64,000 nucleotides of DNA from Combretum micranthum (Eukaryota > Streptophyta > Magnoliopsida > Myrtales > Combretaceae): contig JAMXBD010001448.1 of the NCBI GenBank assembly GCA_024138025.1, positions 248,001 to 312,000 on the forward strand, written 5' to 3'. The translations under genes were made by a program, and so were the position numbers. Below the pieces are notes generated by a model, which ran no database searches, was not told where the DNA came from, and saw only the letters and a program-made list of their open reading frames with translations. Shown one piece after another: positions 1-11,509 of the stretch. How positions within the stretch are numbered: the first letter of the stretch is position 1; each line of letters opens with the position of its first letter.

Positions 1-875
1 TCACTCTCGAGAAGCTTATCAGACGATTCAAAATTCAAATCCAGATGAGGATAGACTTGAAGAGATATTGTACTCGACATATCAGAAAAATCTTCATTTT
101 TGCGAGAAATATGAAAACAAGTTAATCTGGAACGCAACAATTGTTTTCAAGTGTTGAAAGAACAAATATATACGAACAACTTAAAGAAATAGGGCAGAAC
201 GTAGAGCAAAAATAACGAGAATTCAAAAGCATTCAAGAGCAAAATTACTGTCATTATTTTCATTGTTCTTTCGTATTGTTCAAAAACCGTCGAGGACCTT
301 TTACTTTATTTTCCTCAGATTTTGATAAATTATTTTAGTGATTGTGAGTTGCAAGTAGCTCAGTAGATTGGTTGTTGAAAAATCAAGCTGAGTGAATTGT
401 GAACTTCTTATAACTATTCTTATTTATTGGATTAGTGGAACAAAACCGGTGATTACCGGTGACCCCGCTTGGAGCTGGAAGAGAGGATTGACGCTCAAGG
501 CGGAACCTCTATAATTCGTTTTGCATTTCTCTCTTACTCATCTCTCTTTAATTCGTTGTAATCTTAATTTGCTTTATTGCATTTGATCGTCAGTCGAAGG
601 TTAATCAGAGAGTGTTGTTCTTATTGTTCTTGAGTCAGAGAGTTGGTCAGAAGGTTCCGAGAAGAAAGTTTTCAAACTATAGTTTAAATATTTGTGAATT
701 ATTCATATAGGATAATTTGGTTTATTATTTTAAAGAAGTTTTTCCAAATTCATTTATTTTATAAAGATCAAAAGCCATTTATAGTATAACCAAGTTGTGA
801 AAATTTGGTCAAAATTTTTATTATAACCAATTCACACCCCCCCCCTCCCTCTTGGTTATCATTTCGGGACCAACA
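1..875 (+). mobile_element. LTR-like end of a copia (Sirevirus-type) element, truncated by the window start
   Basis: The stretch is non-coding and has the look of a Sirevirus LTR: a long AT-rich leader, then a cytosine run near 838-847 and the ending CGGGACCAACA at 865-875, a typical CA-ending LTR terminus. Position 876 starts directly in pol coding sequence, just after where the protease active site should be. PBS, gag and the protease catalytic Asp are all missing, so an internal deletion has joined LTR to pol. Its sequence does not visibly match the 3' LTR at 5757-6640, so it may derive from another subfamily copy. The type is inferred from general features, not from a database match. Confidence 0.55.
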
Positions 876-3863
876 CATATAACTGGAGACGCATCCAAAT
901 TCACATATTTAGACTTGAAAGATTAAGAGAATGTTACCTTTAGAAATAATCGCAAGTCAATAGTCCTTAAAGAAGGTAACATTCTTATAAATAAAGATTT
1001 AATTATTAAAAATATTTTGCTGGTTGATGAGTCAAAACATAATTTGCTTAATATAAGTCAATTGTGAGATAATGGTTTTAGAGTAACATTTCTTGTCAAT
1101 AAATGTTCTATTGAAAGAATTAACAATAACGAAGCTTATTTTAAAGGGTATAGACAAAGAAATATTTATAAAATTAATTTAGATGATTTTAAATCATCAA
1201 ATAAAACTTGTCTATACTTTCAAAATGACAATAGTTGATTATGACATAGAAAATTGGGACTTGCTAGCATGGATGTAATTTAAAAACTTGTTAAAAAGAA
1301 TCTTGTCAAGGTTTACCAACGATAATTTTTAAAAAGATAAGATTTGTCAAGCATGTCAATAAGGAAAGCAAACTAAGACTTCTTTTAAGTCTAAGCATGC
1401 TATTTGTACTTCTAGGCCATTATAACTATTTCATATGAACTTATTTGGTCCTACTCAAACTTTAAGTTTGAGAGGTAAAAAATATACCATGGTTATTATT
1501 GATGACTTCACTAGATACACATGGACTTTTTTCATTGTATTTAAAGACGAAACAAACCATGTCTTTTTTAGATATTGTAAAAAAATCCAAAATGAAAATT
1601 CTTAATATTGTATCTATTGAATTGATCATGGGGAGAATTTGAAAACTATGAAATGGATGGTTTTGTAGTAAATATGGCATTGAACATACTTTTTCAGCTC
1701 ATAGAACTCTACAACAAAATAGTGTAGCTGAGAGGAAAAACAAAACTTTAATTGAAATGGTTAGAACCATGTTGTGTGAAAATAATTTACCAAAATATTT
1801 TTAAATATTGCTTGTTACATATCAAATTGAGTTTTCATAAAACCAATTCTCAACAAAACCCCCTATGAGCTTTGGAAGAAAAAAGATCCAACATATCTTA
1901 TTTTCATTCATTTGGCACTAAATGTTACATCTCAAACAATGGAAAAGAACAATAAGCTAAGTTTGACCCTAAAAGTTACGAAGGTATTTTTCTCGGTTAT
2001 TTCTTAACTGGTAAAGCATATAGGTTGTTTAATAAGAGAACATTAGTTGTAGAAGGATATGTCCATGTTGCTTTTGATGATTCTTTGCCTTATTTATGTT
2101 CAATTGATGACGTAGATGTTGTTTGTTTTGAGTAAGTTTTCTGAAAATAATAATAAAGAAGTAAATGGACATAATAAGGATGCCATGCATGAATATGCTA
2201 ATAACGATCTTCCTAAGGAATGGAAACATGCTAGATCATACCCAAAAGATCTGATAATAGGTGAACTTTCTATTAGGGTACAAATAAGATCATCTTTAAG
2301 AAACATGAGTAATCTTGTTTTTCTATCACAAATCGGACCTAAAAATACAGAAGAAGCTTTAAAAGATGAGTTTTGGATACATGCAATGCAAGAAGAATTA
2401 AACTAGTTAACAAGAAATGAAGTTTGGAAATTGGTTTTTTAGACTTGATTGTACACAAATTATTGGAACCAAAAGGGATTATAGAAACAGACTTGATGAA
2501 TCGGAAATAACAACAAGAAATAAGGCTAGATTAGTTGCTAAATGATATAATCAAGAAGAAGGCATAGATTTTGATGAGACATTTACCCCAGTTGCTAGAC
2601 TAAAACCTATTATAATGCTTTTAGCATTTGTTGCTTTAAAATTTTTTATTCTTTTTCAAATGAATGTCAAAAGTGCTTTCTTAAATGGTTTTATAAGAAA
2701 AGAAGTCTATCTAGAGCAACAATCGGGTTTTGAAAATAATGAATTCCCCAATCATGTCTTCAAATTAAACATAGCTCTTTATGTTCTCAAGCAAGCTCCT
2801 AGAGCTTGGTATGAAAGACTCAATAGCTTCCTTTTAAACAAAGGATTTTCTAGGTGAAAAATTGATATAACTCTATTTATAAAAAATCACAAGTCAGATA
2901 CATTGATTGTGCAAATCTTTGTAGATGAGAATGTGTTTGAAGTTACTAACATGAGTCTTATGAATGAATTTGTTGAATTCATGAAGAATAAATTTGAAAT
3001 GAGCATGATAGAAGAACTCAATTATTTTCTAGGTCTTCAAATAAAATAATATGAAAATGGAACCTTTATAAATCAATCAAAATATATAAGAGAACTCTTG
3101 AAAAGATTTAAAATGGATAATTACAAAACAAGGCCTACACCCATGAGCACAAATGTAAAACTTGATAAATATTAAAATTGAATGTTTGTGATAAGCTATA
3201 TAGAGGCATGATAGGTTGTTTGTTATATTTAATAGCTTCTAGACTGGATATCATGTTCTCGGTGTGTGTATGTGCATGATTTCGATCTTACCCAAAAGAA
3301 TCACACTTGAATGTAGTGAAATGCATATTCAAGTATCTTGCAGGCATGATTGAAATTAACTTGTGGTATCCAAAGTTTATCTCTTTTGATCTTGTTGGAT
3401 ACTTCCATGCTAACTTTGCTGGATGCAAAGTAGATCGAAAAAGCACAAGCAGCAAAAGCTACTTTATTGGAAACTCCTTAATATCCTAGTATTCAAAGAA
3501 ACAAAATTCAGTTACACTTTCAATTGTCAAAGTTGAATATATAGCTGTCAGTAGCTATCGTGAACAAGTTTATTGATAAAACAAAGTTTGCTTGATTATG
3601 GTTTAAAGTATGAAAATGTTCCAATTCACTGTGATAACACAAGTGCTATAAATTTTACAAAAAATCCAATTCAACACTTAAGGACCAAGCATGTTGAAAT
3701 TAAACATCATATCATTAGAGATCATGTTCTAAATAGAGATATTTGCTTGGAATTTATTGATAAAAACAATCAAATTATTGATATTTTTACAAAAACCTTG
3801 AGTGAGGATCAATTTTGTACTTTACGAAGAGAATTGAGCATGATCATAAATGATGAGTGCTAA
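876..3863 (+). pseudogene. Decayed Ty1/copia pol (protease tail, integrase, reverse transcriptase, RNase H)
   Basis: Conceptual reading gives the copia order. The segment just after the protease active site (HITGDASKF) is at 876-1090. A GAG-pre-integrase motif (HRKLGLAS) is near 1245. The integrase core includes IIDDFTRYTW near 1500 and an AERKNKTL motif near 1730. Reverse transcriptase includes FDETFTPVARLKP near 2570 and KQAPRAWYERL near 2790. RNase H includes DRKSTSSKSYF near 3435 and the HIKHH-like tail near 3700. The frame is broken by many stops and shifts. Key residues are lost: the first integrase Asp (HMNLFGP instead of HMDLFGP), the first RT Asp (QMNVKSAFLNG) and the second Asp of the VDD box (FVDEN). 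The copy cannot be active. Domain order (integrase before RT) excludes gypsy. Confidence 0.9.
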
Positions 3864-4072
3864 ATATCATGGAATCAAGTTGATATAGAACTTGCTTTTT
3901 AGGGTAAATAAGTTGTTGAATATAATACATGCATATATATATGATCTGTTTTTGAACAATACGTTTTGTATTGTAGCTGCTGATGGTTGCTAAAGATCGG
4001 CTTGCTGATCCTTTAAGCATGTTAAGGGCTTGATCTAAGGGTTAATTTCTCTCATTTCTTCTCTCTTCTTCA

Positions 4073-4090
4073 CTCTCTCTCTCTCTCTCT
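4073..4090. repeat. (CT)n microsatellite
   Basis: This is a pure CT dinucleotide run inside a longer pyrimidine-rich stretch (about 4040-4190), lying between the copia pol remnant and the extra 3' ORF. It may be a leader of that ORF's transcript, but nothing in the sequence proves this. Confidence 0.85.
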
Positions 4091-4245
4091 TTTGTCTCAT
4101 CTCTCTCTAAAATTCTTCAATTTAAACAAAATTCTCCCTGTCTCTCATCTTTCTCTCTCTCCCCTCCATCTTCTTCCCTACCAACACCTTACTATCTCTC
4201 TTCATCCATTCCTCTTTCTTCTTTACTTCATCTGGATCCTTAAGT

Positions 4246-5540
4246 TATGCCTCCAAGAGTTGCTAGAGGTTGAGCAACACCTGCTCTACTAGCATTTGAT
4301 GGGTATTTGTTCCACTTCAGAAAAAATTCATACAAATATGCTTTGTTCAAAAATCTTCTTCTTGATGTGGATAAAAACTATAATGCCGATGTGTTATAGT
4401 TCTTTAGAATTCCTCAAATGAACAAAGTTGCTATAAATAATATTATGGATACCATGTCTTTTGTTGCTGAAATAAATGAGGAGGCAGTTCAATTTTTCTA
4501 TTGAAATTTAATTGATTATCTAGAGGATGATGGAAGTTTAGGCATTGAGATGGAGTCTGGTTTCAATAGCTTAAGTTTTGTGTGACATGTATTATATTCA
4601 TGTTTTTGGCAAGAAACTTGAGATATCGCATCATGATGTATGGAGCTTGATTAGGTTGATGATACTAGAGTTAAGATGCCTAGTACATTTAATGGTGCTC
4701 AGTATTATGAGGAGCTGTTTACTGTGTTTAAAATGGGTCGTGCAATTTATATTCTTCATAGTTGTCTCTTAGGTGTTGGGTTCCGCATCAATTCTTAATC
4801 GATAATTTTGTTTCACGCTAAGGACAACAAACAACAGTAACTCAATATGACTTGTGGCTTATGGTTCGTATTTTAAGAGGAGATAAAAGTCAATTCTTTG
4901 ATTTGATATTTAGAACTTTCAAAAATGTGACCAAGTAAGTTGATTACATAGTTATTAAGTAGCAAAGGTATGCAATTTTGCTCCAAGACTTGCCCTATCT
5001 AACTTCTTATCTTCTCCTTCAGTACAATCAACTCAGGGAGTTGGAAACGACAAGATGGGCGATGGGTCAGAAAGAAGCCTTTAAAGCCTTTAGTTGATGG
5101 TGGAGCTCTACTTCTTGGATCAGGAGTAGATACAGATTCTAATGATGATGAGTCTCTAGTGCCACCAACTGGTTCTTATGCTCCTAGTACCTTTATTTCC
5201 TCTTTATAGCAGCTTCAAGGGCATATGGATATTAGATTTGATACTATTGAAAACTGAATCTCTGATCTTCGCTCAACTTTTTACACTTTCAGTTCTGATA
5301 TTAGAGGCTTCATGGATCATTTCTATCATATTCATCTTTGTCCATCTCCTCCTACTTGATCTTTCTTCTTGTTTATGGTTATTTTATGTACAAATCTCCA
5401 TGTTTGGCCCTTTATGTGACTTTTTATGCTGCCCTGATCGATTTCTCTATGAATGTTTAACATTGCTGCTTCATATGATTGTTTCTCCTGATTCTCGTTG
5501 CTTACTATCTTATATAAATCTTTTTGATGAGGTCAGATAG
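4246..5540 (+). pseudogene. Remnant of the extra 3' ORF of a Sirevirus-like copia element (putative plant transposon protein type)
   Basis: A frame opens with MPPRVARG at 4246, followed by a Phe/Tyr-rich segment (FDGYLFHFRKNSYKYALF), an IPQM motif and then EEAVQFFY. This resembles the basic N-terminus and FYxNL core of the 'putative plant transposon protein' ORFs found between pol and the 3' LTR of some plant copia elements. The frame has several stops and shifts. Near 5100-5330 another piece reads GSGVDTDSNDDESL and then a possible coiled-coil tail (DIRFDTIEN, DLRSTFYTFSSDIRGF). It sits between pol and the polypurine tract, as expected for a third ORF. The family call rests on motif resemblance from memory; its function is unknown. 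Confidence 0.5.
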
Positions 5541-5742
5541 GGAGAAATAATGGAATAATAATGGAAGAGAAATAGAATTAAAATGTGCAAATACTGGTAT
5601 GATTAAGGGGGAGATAATTGTATGATCAATGAATTGTTCTTAAATTCTTTAATTTGCTGTTGTTATTACAATAATATGGGTGAGCTTTTATTGAGGGGGG
5701 AGTAAATGACAAATAGCCTTTACATAACTGTTTGTCCTCATC

Positions 5743-5755
5743 AAAATGGGGGAGA
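5743..5755 (+). promoter_or_regulatory. Polypurine tract of the copia element
   Basis: AAAATGGGGGAGA lies immediately before a TG-starting LTR. This is the usual plus-strand priming site and matches the purine-rich GGGGGAGA tract typical of plant copia and Sirevirus elements. Confidence 0.75.
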
Positions 5756-5756
5756 T

Positions 5757-6640
5757 TGTTAAAATGAATTATGTTATATGTGATTTTGATGAGAGCAAAA
5801 GTTATGAAAAGATTTTATAAGGACACTTCACCTTCATAAGATTAAAGATATGTTATAAGAATATATAAATATGAATATAGAAATCTATCTTGTGTGTATG
5901 TGTATAGTGTTGTTTTATGCTTATGAGGAAAGCACCGGTGAGCCGGTCTAGTGAAACAAAGCACATAAGCACCAAGGCATGACAAAGGTATAAAGAGGCA
6001 AAAGTTAGGGCACGACACACTGATAGAAGCATGGATCAGCAAGTTGGTGGATAATTAATTTGACCATTGGGCATAGTAATTGCCGCCATTTGTCAGATGT
6101 TATCTCTAATGGACATTTAAGTTTTTGAAGACTATAAATACGCTTTGCCTTGGAGGTTTAGAAGGCTTTTTTACAACCTTTTGAGAGCTTGCATTTGCAA
6201 ACAAAAGAATCAAGTTTTTTCTCTTTGTTTTCTCAGTTGTGAATTCTAAGTAAGAGAGAGAAAATCATTTTAGTGCTCTATTCTTATACTTGTAATCTAT
6301 AAGCGAGCATCTAGAGAGTGAAGAAAATATTTTATTTCCTGAAGTGTTGTAACTTGTGTTTTGCTCAGCTTGAGTGTATATTTGGTGATCAATAAAGTGA
6401 TTGTGAAGTCTTCAATTGAAGGCATTGGTGAATCGTGGAGAGTAGAGGGCGGGTCGAACTCCACGTTAAATCTGAACTCAAATTTTCTATCCCTACTCTT
6501 TTAATTTTATATTTCATATCATAATTTGTTGTTATATTATCTATTGCTATTTAAATTTGATCTATTGCATACAAATTAATTGTTTATGCATTTTAGGTTA
6601 AATACACAATTTACCCTCCTCTTGAGTATTCTTTAGTGTG
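5757..6640 (+). mobile_element. 3' LTR of the copia element
   Basis: It begins TGTTAAAATG directly after the polypurine tract. It contains the AT-rich body and a late GGGCGGGTCGAACTCC segment common to Sirevirus-type LTRs, followed by TTACCCTCCTCTTGAG near 6610, where such LTRs end. The exact 3' boundary is uncertain by tens of bases because no PBS or target duplication can be identified. It does not visibly align with the LTR-like sequence at 1-875. Confidence 0.6.
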
Positions 6641-6742
6641 TTTCTCACTCCTTAGTGCATTATGAGGAGTATAATCTAGTACAAATGATTGAATCTTTGT
6701 CTAAAATTGAAGCTAGAATGTTGAAAATTAGACAATATTACT

Positions 6743-7290
6743 ATGTCAGATGAGGTAGACAATTCGAATGATAGTCAAGGGAGTACAACTAAAGATGGGG
6801 AAAGTTTAGAAGATGGTAACACACTTACGAAACTCATTGTAGACGATATGAACTCAACTTCATTTCCCATTAGAGTAAGCTTAATGCCACCACTTAAAAA
6901 TCCTCCCATCATTAAGCCGATTGGAATGGATGTAAGGGATGCCATTTCATTTTTCCACATAGGTGGTGGTAGTATTTACATTACCTTTGAAGAGTCAAAA
7001 AATGACACGTGTAGTAACATTTGCAACAACGAAGACTTGGTTAAAGGCATGAGATTCAACACAAAATATGAGCTAATTCAAACTATGAAGATATGAAATG
7101 TGAGGAATAATTATAACTTATGGGTTGAAGAATCCAAGAATGGCGTGTGGTTGGTTAATTATGCTCAATGAGAAAACGGCTGTAAGTGAAGATTACAAGC
7201 ATGTAAGAAGAAGTTAGAAGGGCTTTTTATTATTTCTAAGTTTGAAGGTTCCCACACGTGTACATGCCATAAATGACAAATATATAAGAT
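6743..7290 (+). pseudogene. MULE (MuDR-type) transposase N-terminal fragment
   Basis: The frame starts at 6743 with an acidic Ser/Asp-rich leader, then reads VKGMRFNTKYELIQTMKI, the start of the MuDR transposase DNA-binding domain. After a stop it continues with NNYNLWVEESKNGVW, ENGCK and then the ISKFEGSHTCTCH end, so the WRxxGCxWxxR...HxC layout is recognisable. Stops at about 7095, 7169 and 7187 break it. The downstream catalytic DDE and SWIM domains are not found; 7291-8400 holds only short frames with no recognisable domain. It is the same protein family as the intact-order copy at 32.7-35.3 kb, but clearly a different lineage. Confidence 0.6.
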
Positions 7291-9289
7291 CTCACATGCG
7301 CAGTAGCAGCAGCCATGAGAATGGATAGTTCCCTATCTAAAGGTCCATGATATGGATGATAACATCAGTAGTAGTGCTATCGAGTGCACTTCTTCCCCAT
7401 TAGAGATGAGCTAAATTGGCCATCCTTGCTAAGCCTATCAATAAATTAGGGTTGTGCTTGAAAAACTAGTATGTAAATACTTGACACTTGTTACATTAGA
7501 CAACCGTATACATGTATATAGCCATTCTTTTCTTCATGTAGGCTGATAGATTTTGTATGATAAAATTGGCTGCAGACTTACCTTCGGTAATCGAACTTGT
7601 CAATCAAGGAAAATTGCTCCTTGAAGAGTATAGAGGAGTGGAGCTGTTCCTAAAGCCTGAACAATATGAAGTATAGTAAGAACTAGTGTAACTCCAAGAA
7701 GAAATTCATCTTGTGCATTAAGATAATGCGATTGTGCCCCATGTAAGAGGTAGATGTGGGCTTAGAGTTAAAAGGGACATCAGGGTACTTATTGATCCCA
7801 GATATGTCTAGAAAGCCGACACAGATTTTTAGCATAGATATGACTTATCCCACTACCTCCATGATGGTGTCGAACGAGTACATGCTTGGAGATATCATAA
7901 GTAACTCATTTAATGGGATGATATCTAGTAGGTATATGCCAAAAGGTGTTATAGTTAGCTCATTTGGTAAGATAATGCCAGGGGGTACAATACTATAGAA
8001 GTTGTGTAGCTCCTCATTTAAACTGGGCACCTATGTCACTCTGTCTATTGAAGTACCATATTGATCATCTTTTGACCCCACACAGCCCTCATAAAGGATG
8101 ATTCGAGCCATTGGACATTGATGTAGATAATAGGGAGGGTGTTACACAACTTCAGCACCTCAACTAAACGAGTTCAATGGCTTATCGTCTGTTTAACCAA
8201 TTTGAGGCAGAGGGCAAGCACAACCAGCATGAAGATCCATAGTTGGAGTAGTAGCATGCACAGATCCTTGATACCACCATTCAAGAACACCTTTACTCGG
8301 AATAGTAAAAGGGAAAAATAGGATGTAACATGTAGTTTAGACTTGTTTTGTACTTACATGTTTATGTTGAACATTTGAACTTGTTACTTTTTTGGATATT
8401 TGTGTTGTACTCTGATATCAGTAGGTTTTGATTGGTTGGGTTGATTATGTTCCCCCCCCCTAAAAGTAAAGAAGTCTGAGTATTTGTTGTAATTGAAAAG
8501 TGTAGCTGAAGTTAGCATTATAATGTAAATTTTAGGCATTTTTTTCAACTCAAACTACACTTTTTGTAATGCAATAAAGAAGGCATAAGTAGTGCAAACA
8601 CTAGAGCACATGCAGCATGTACAATTTGCACCTCAATGTAATTCATGTTTCACTAAAGGCGCAGGTCATGCATATGCCTTGTAAGGTGCAAGCTTGGTTT
8701 GTGCCTTCTTCCTTAAAATAATATTTTGTGCCTCCACTCACCTAAGTTTTTTCTTTTTAAATTTATGGCATGGAACACTGGCTCAACTGGTTCCTTAGCT
8801 GATTCTTGAAACGATAGTTCAAGATCTACTGGGTCAGGTAGTTTAAGGGAGATGACTTGGCTAGACCCTCCAAAACAGTGAGTCTTTGGCAGGTTTAAAT
8901 TGCCTTCTCTAAACTGGTTTCTTATTCAAAATCGATTCGTGGTGATGAATACTTGGTAATAGGGATAGTGACAGATAAGTAATTGTAATTTCATTTTTTA
9001 ACAATTTAGTATCTTATTTTTAAATTTTGTTAAATTAATGCTTTACTTTTAAAGTATGTGCAATTCGGTATCACTTTCAATAATATTTGACATAAATTTA
9101 TCTTGATGATAGGATAATGACACACTTGGCAAAAAATTGTTAAATCTGAAGATGCGGTACTAAATTGTTAAAAATTTAAAAGCACAAATACTTTATCTAC
9201 CATTATCTGTTGTCTAAATAAACGTCCATAAAATATTATTTAACAGAGACATTGAATCGAGCATACTTTAAGGATGAAATATATTTTTA
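7291..9289. other. Intergenic DNA with no supported gene
   Basis: There are short frames only (7756-7998, 8139-8321) and no domain I recognise. They may be the decayed C-terminal part of the neighbouring MULE. A run of nine cytosines lies near 8451-8460. From 8960 on the sequence is AT-rich and non-coding. Confidence 0.6.
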
Positions 9290-9400
9290 TCCTTCCTACA
9301 AAAAGAAATTACCAATATAAATTGGATGAAATTAATTACTAATATATCACTCTAAAATTGCATCTATAAAATATGATATAAAATTTTCTAAATAAATTAT
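9290..9400 (-). repeat. Partial copy of the MITE family seen at 38.55-38.90 kb
   Basis: ATTACCAATATAAA followed by AATTAATTACTAATATATCA is the reverse complement of the right end of the 38.55-38.90 kb element. Only one terminal part is recognisable; the TATCGC-rich centre is missing, so this is a fragment or a diverged copy. Confidence 0.55.
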
Positions 9401-10829
9401 GTGTATAAATTCCGATACTAAGTTTGATTACCATCATTTAAAAGGTAATATAATATTTTACAAGTAAGTTGCGATTTAACAACAGCTCAAATTTGAGTTT
9501 GTGCCTGAAATCATGAAATTCAAGCTCTTTGACTAAACACGCGTCGCATGACAGAATAAAACTGGCCATAAACTAATGAAGGAAAAAACTGAAGGATGAT
9601 AGATTGATGTGACCAAATGAAAAGCAATATGTCGTCGTTATTTCCTTTCGTCCAACCATCCAACCCAAGTACCCAATAGGCAACAACAATAATTCATCTA
9701 CTAACTCAACCCACACAGTCGACTTAAAGCTTATTCTAGTGCACATCGCTAGTTGATCCTGCAATATACATGCATTTTATATCGCGTACTCAACATTAAA
9801 TACTACATATGCTACGTATTACGTTAGTAAAATGCATTTTATAATTGTATCGTGGTAATTAATTTTATTGGAACCTTACGAAGTAATTAATATTAACAAA
9901 AACCCTAAACAAAAATTATTTTTTAAAAAGTATAAGACTAATTTATAAAATTTAAAATAAAATATTAAATCATCAAAAATTAAATATACAGATATTTAAA
10001 CTGGCATTATCCGTACTTACCAATTTAGTGGCGTAAACTATTTTTGAGGGGTTTACTCTTCTCAACATTTGTTGACATGGAATGATGGAATGCTTGATGT
10101 GCCCGCGAACCTCGGGGCTCGGTATAATCCGATTGTAAGAGTTGTACGGTATTCTTGTTCCGCTAGAGAACGTTCATAATTCCTTCCGATACGTATAGCT
10201 TTTGTTGAATTTAACATCTTCATTCCTATTGAACTAAAAAGCAGACGATTGGACCTTTTCAGCAACTCCAACTAATTTTCCACAAGCCAATATATGCTTA
10301 TTGAGGTGGAGTATTAGCTTTTAGCTCCACTTTATAAAAAAGCAACATACGATTAGCCTTTAAGCGACATAAGCTGCTGATGTCTGTCTTTATTTTATTT
10401 GCTTTTATTTATTATAATTATTATTATCGATCCCCCTAGAATACAGTAATTGTGGCCTTCCTCTGGGGCCTCTTGTTTGTGGCGGTAGAGAAGTCTACAG
10501 GTGGCATTTCTTCTCTGGTGGTTTCAGCTCTTCTACTTCTAGTGATCCCTTGAATGTCAGTAACAATTTCTTAAATTTTTGCAAGCGGACTAGTCGTGGG
10601 TCTCTTGATATCTTTTATCACAAATTCTTTTATTTCCTTGCCTGTTCTTCCCATATCCCCACCCGAGTAGTTAGATATCTCAAACAAGGCACGGCTGCTA
10701 ACTCACCTTATCTATCACAATGGCATCTAATGAAACTTTACGGCCCTGAGTTTCCCTTTTTTTTTTTTTTTCCTTTTTCTCTAATGGGACAGACTAAAGA
10801 GAACTCAAATTCCAAATGATTGAACGCAA
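9401..10829. other. Intergenic DNA with two more GC-balanced patches
   Basis: Most is AT-rich. Two patches, about 10,075-10,270 and 10,430-10,760, have more even base composition than their surroundings and could be pieces of organelle or gene origin. I recognise no gene in either: the 69-residue minus-strand frame at 10,062-10,271 matches no family I know. A T-run lies near 10,760-10,775. Confidence 0.4.
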
Positions 10830-11509
10830 TCTCGTTTATTTTTGGACCCTCGCATCCACTGGCATCAATTTCACATTCTCGACATCTAACTTGAATCAAC
10901 CCAACGTTACCTAGAAAACAACATATGTGATTATTAAGAAAATTCTGCTTCCATCATACACCCGTACCCAAAAGAAAATCATGAAAAGCTATTCTTATTA
11001 TCAGTAATGGAAAAGAAAAGCAAAAAGAAAAAGATAGAACAAGTGTCACCAATGGAGCACTGTCAGCACCTCTAAACATAGACATGCTTATTGAATAGCC
11101 ATGAAGATATCCGATAGAAAGCAAATAACAAGTGCCTTTTAAAAGAACCAATTCAATTAAGATTAGATGTCTGGATTTACAAAATTGGGGACTGACTTCA
11201 TTTCTTACCCCAACAAAGAATATCAAACATATCATGAAGACTTTGTATGGTGTAGCTACATTTACCGGACTGTCCTGCTGTTTGGTGGCAGGAAATGTTA
11301 TCATCGCAAAAACAGTTTGCCATCCCAGCCAGGATTTCCAGTTTTTGAATGAATTATCTTCTTGACTGGTACAATAAAATTTGAAAGACATCAAAGCATT
11401 CTGTATGTCCCCTACTGCCATGCTATACATGTAAAAGGAAAGAGGAACATGTGGGGGTAGATTGCTTCATGACTTGCTGTAATTGTAAGTACTGAAGAAG
11501 AGTACAAGT
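10830..11509 (-). other. Probable 3' UTR of the golgin gene
   Basis: This region follows the stop codon of the golgin gene in the direction of transcription. A minus-strand AATAAA (plus-strand TTTATT at 10,835-10,840) could be the poly(A) signal. A 158-codon open frame (11,430-10,954) lies here but shows no domain and no homologous protein I recognise, so I treat it as chance. The extent of the UTR is inferred. Confidence 0.4.

Noticed and set aside
10954..11430. 158-codon minus-strand open frame
   Set aside because: It lies just downstream of the golgin stop codon on the same strand, has no recognisable domain and is best explained as 3' UTR.
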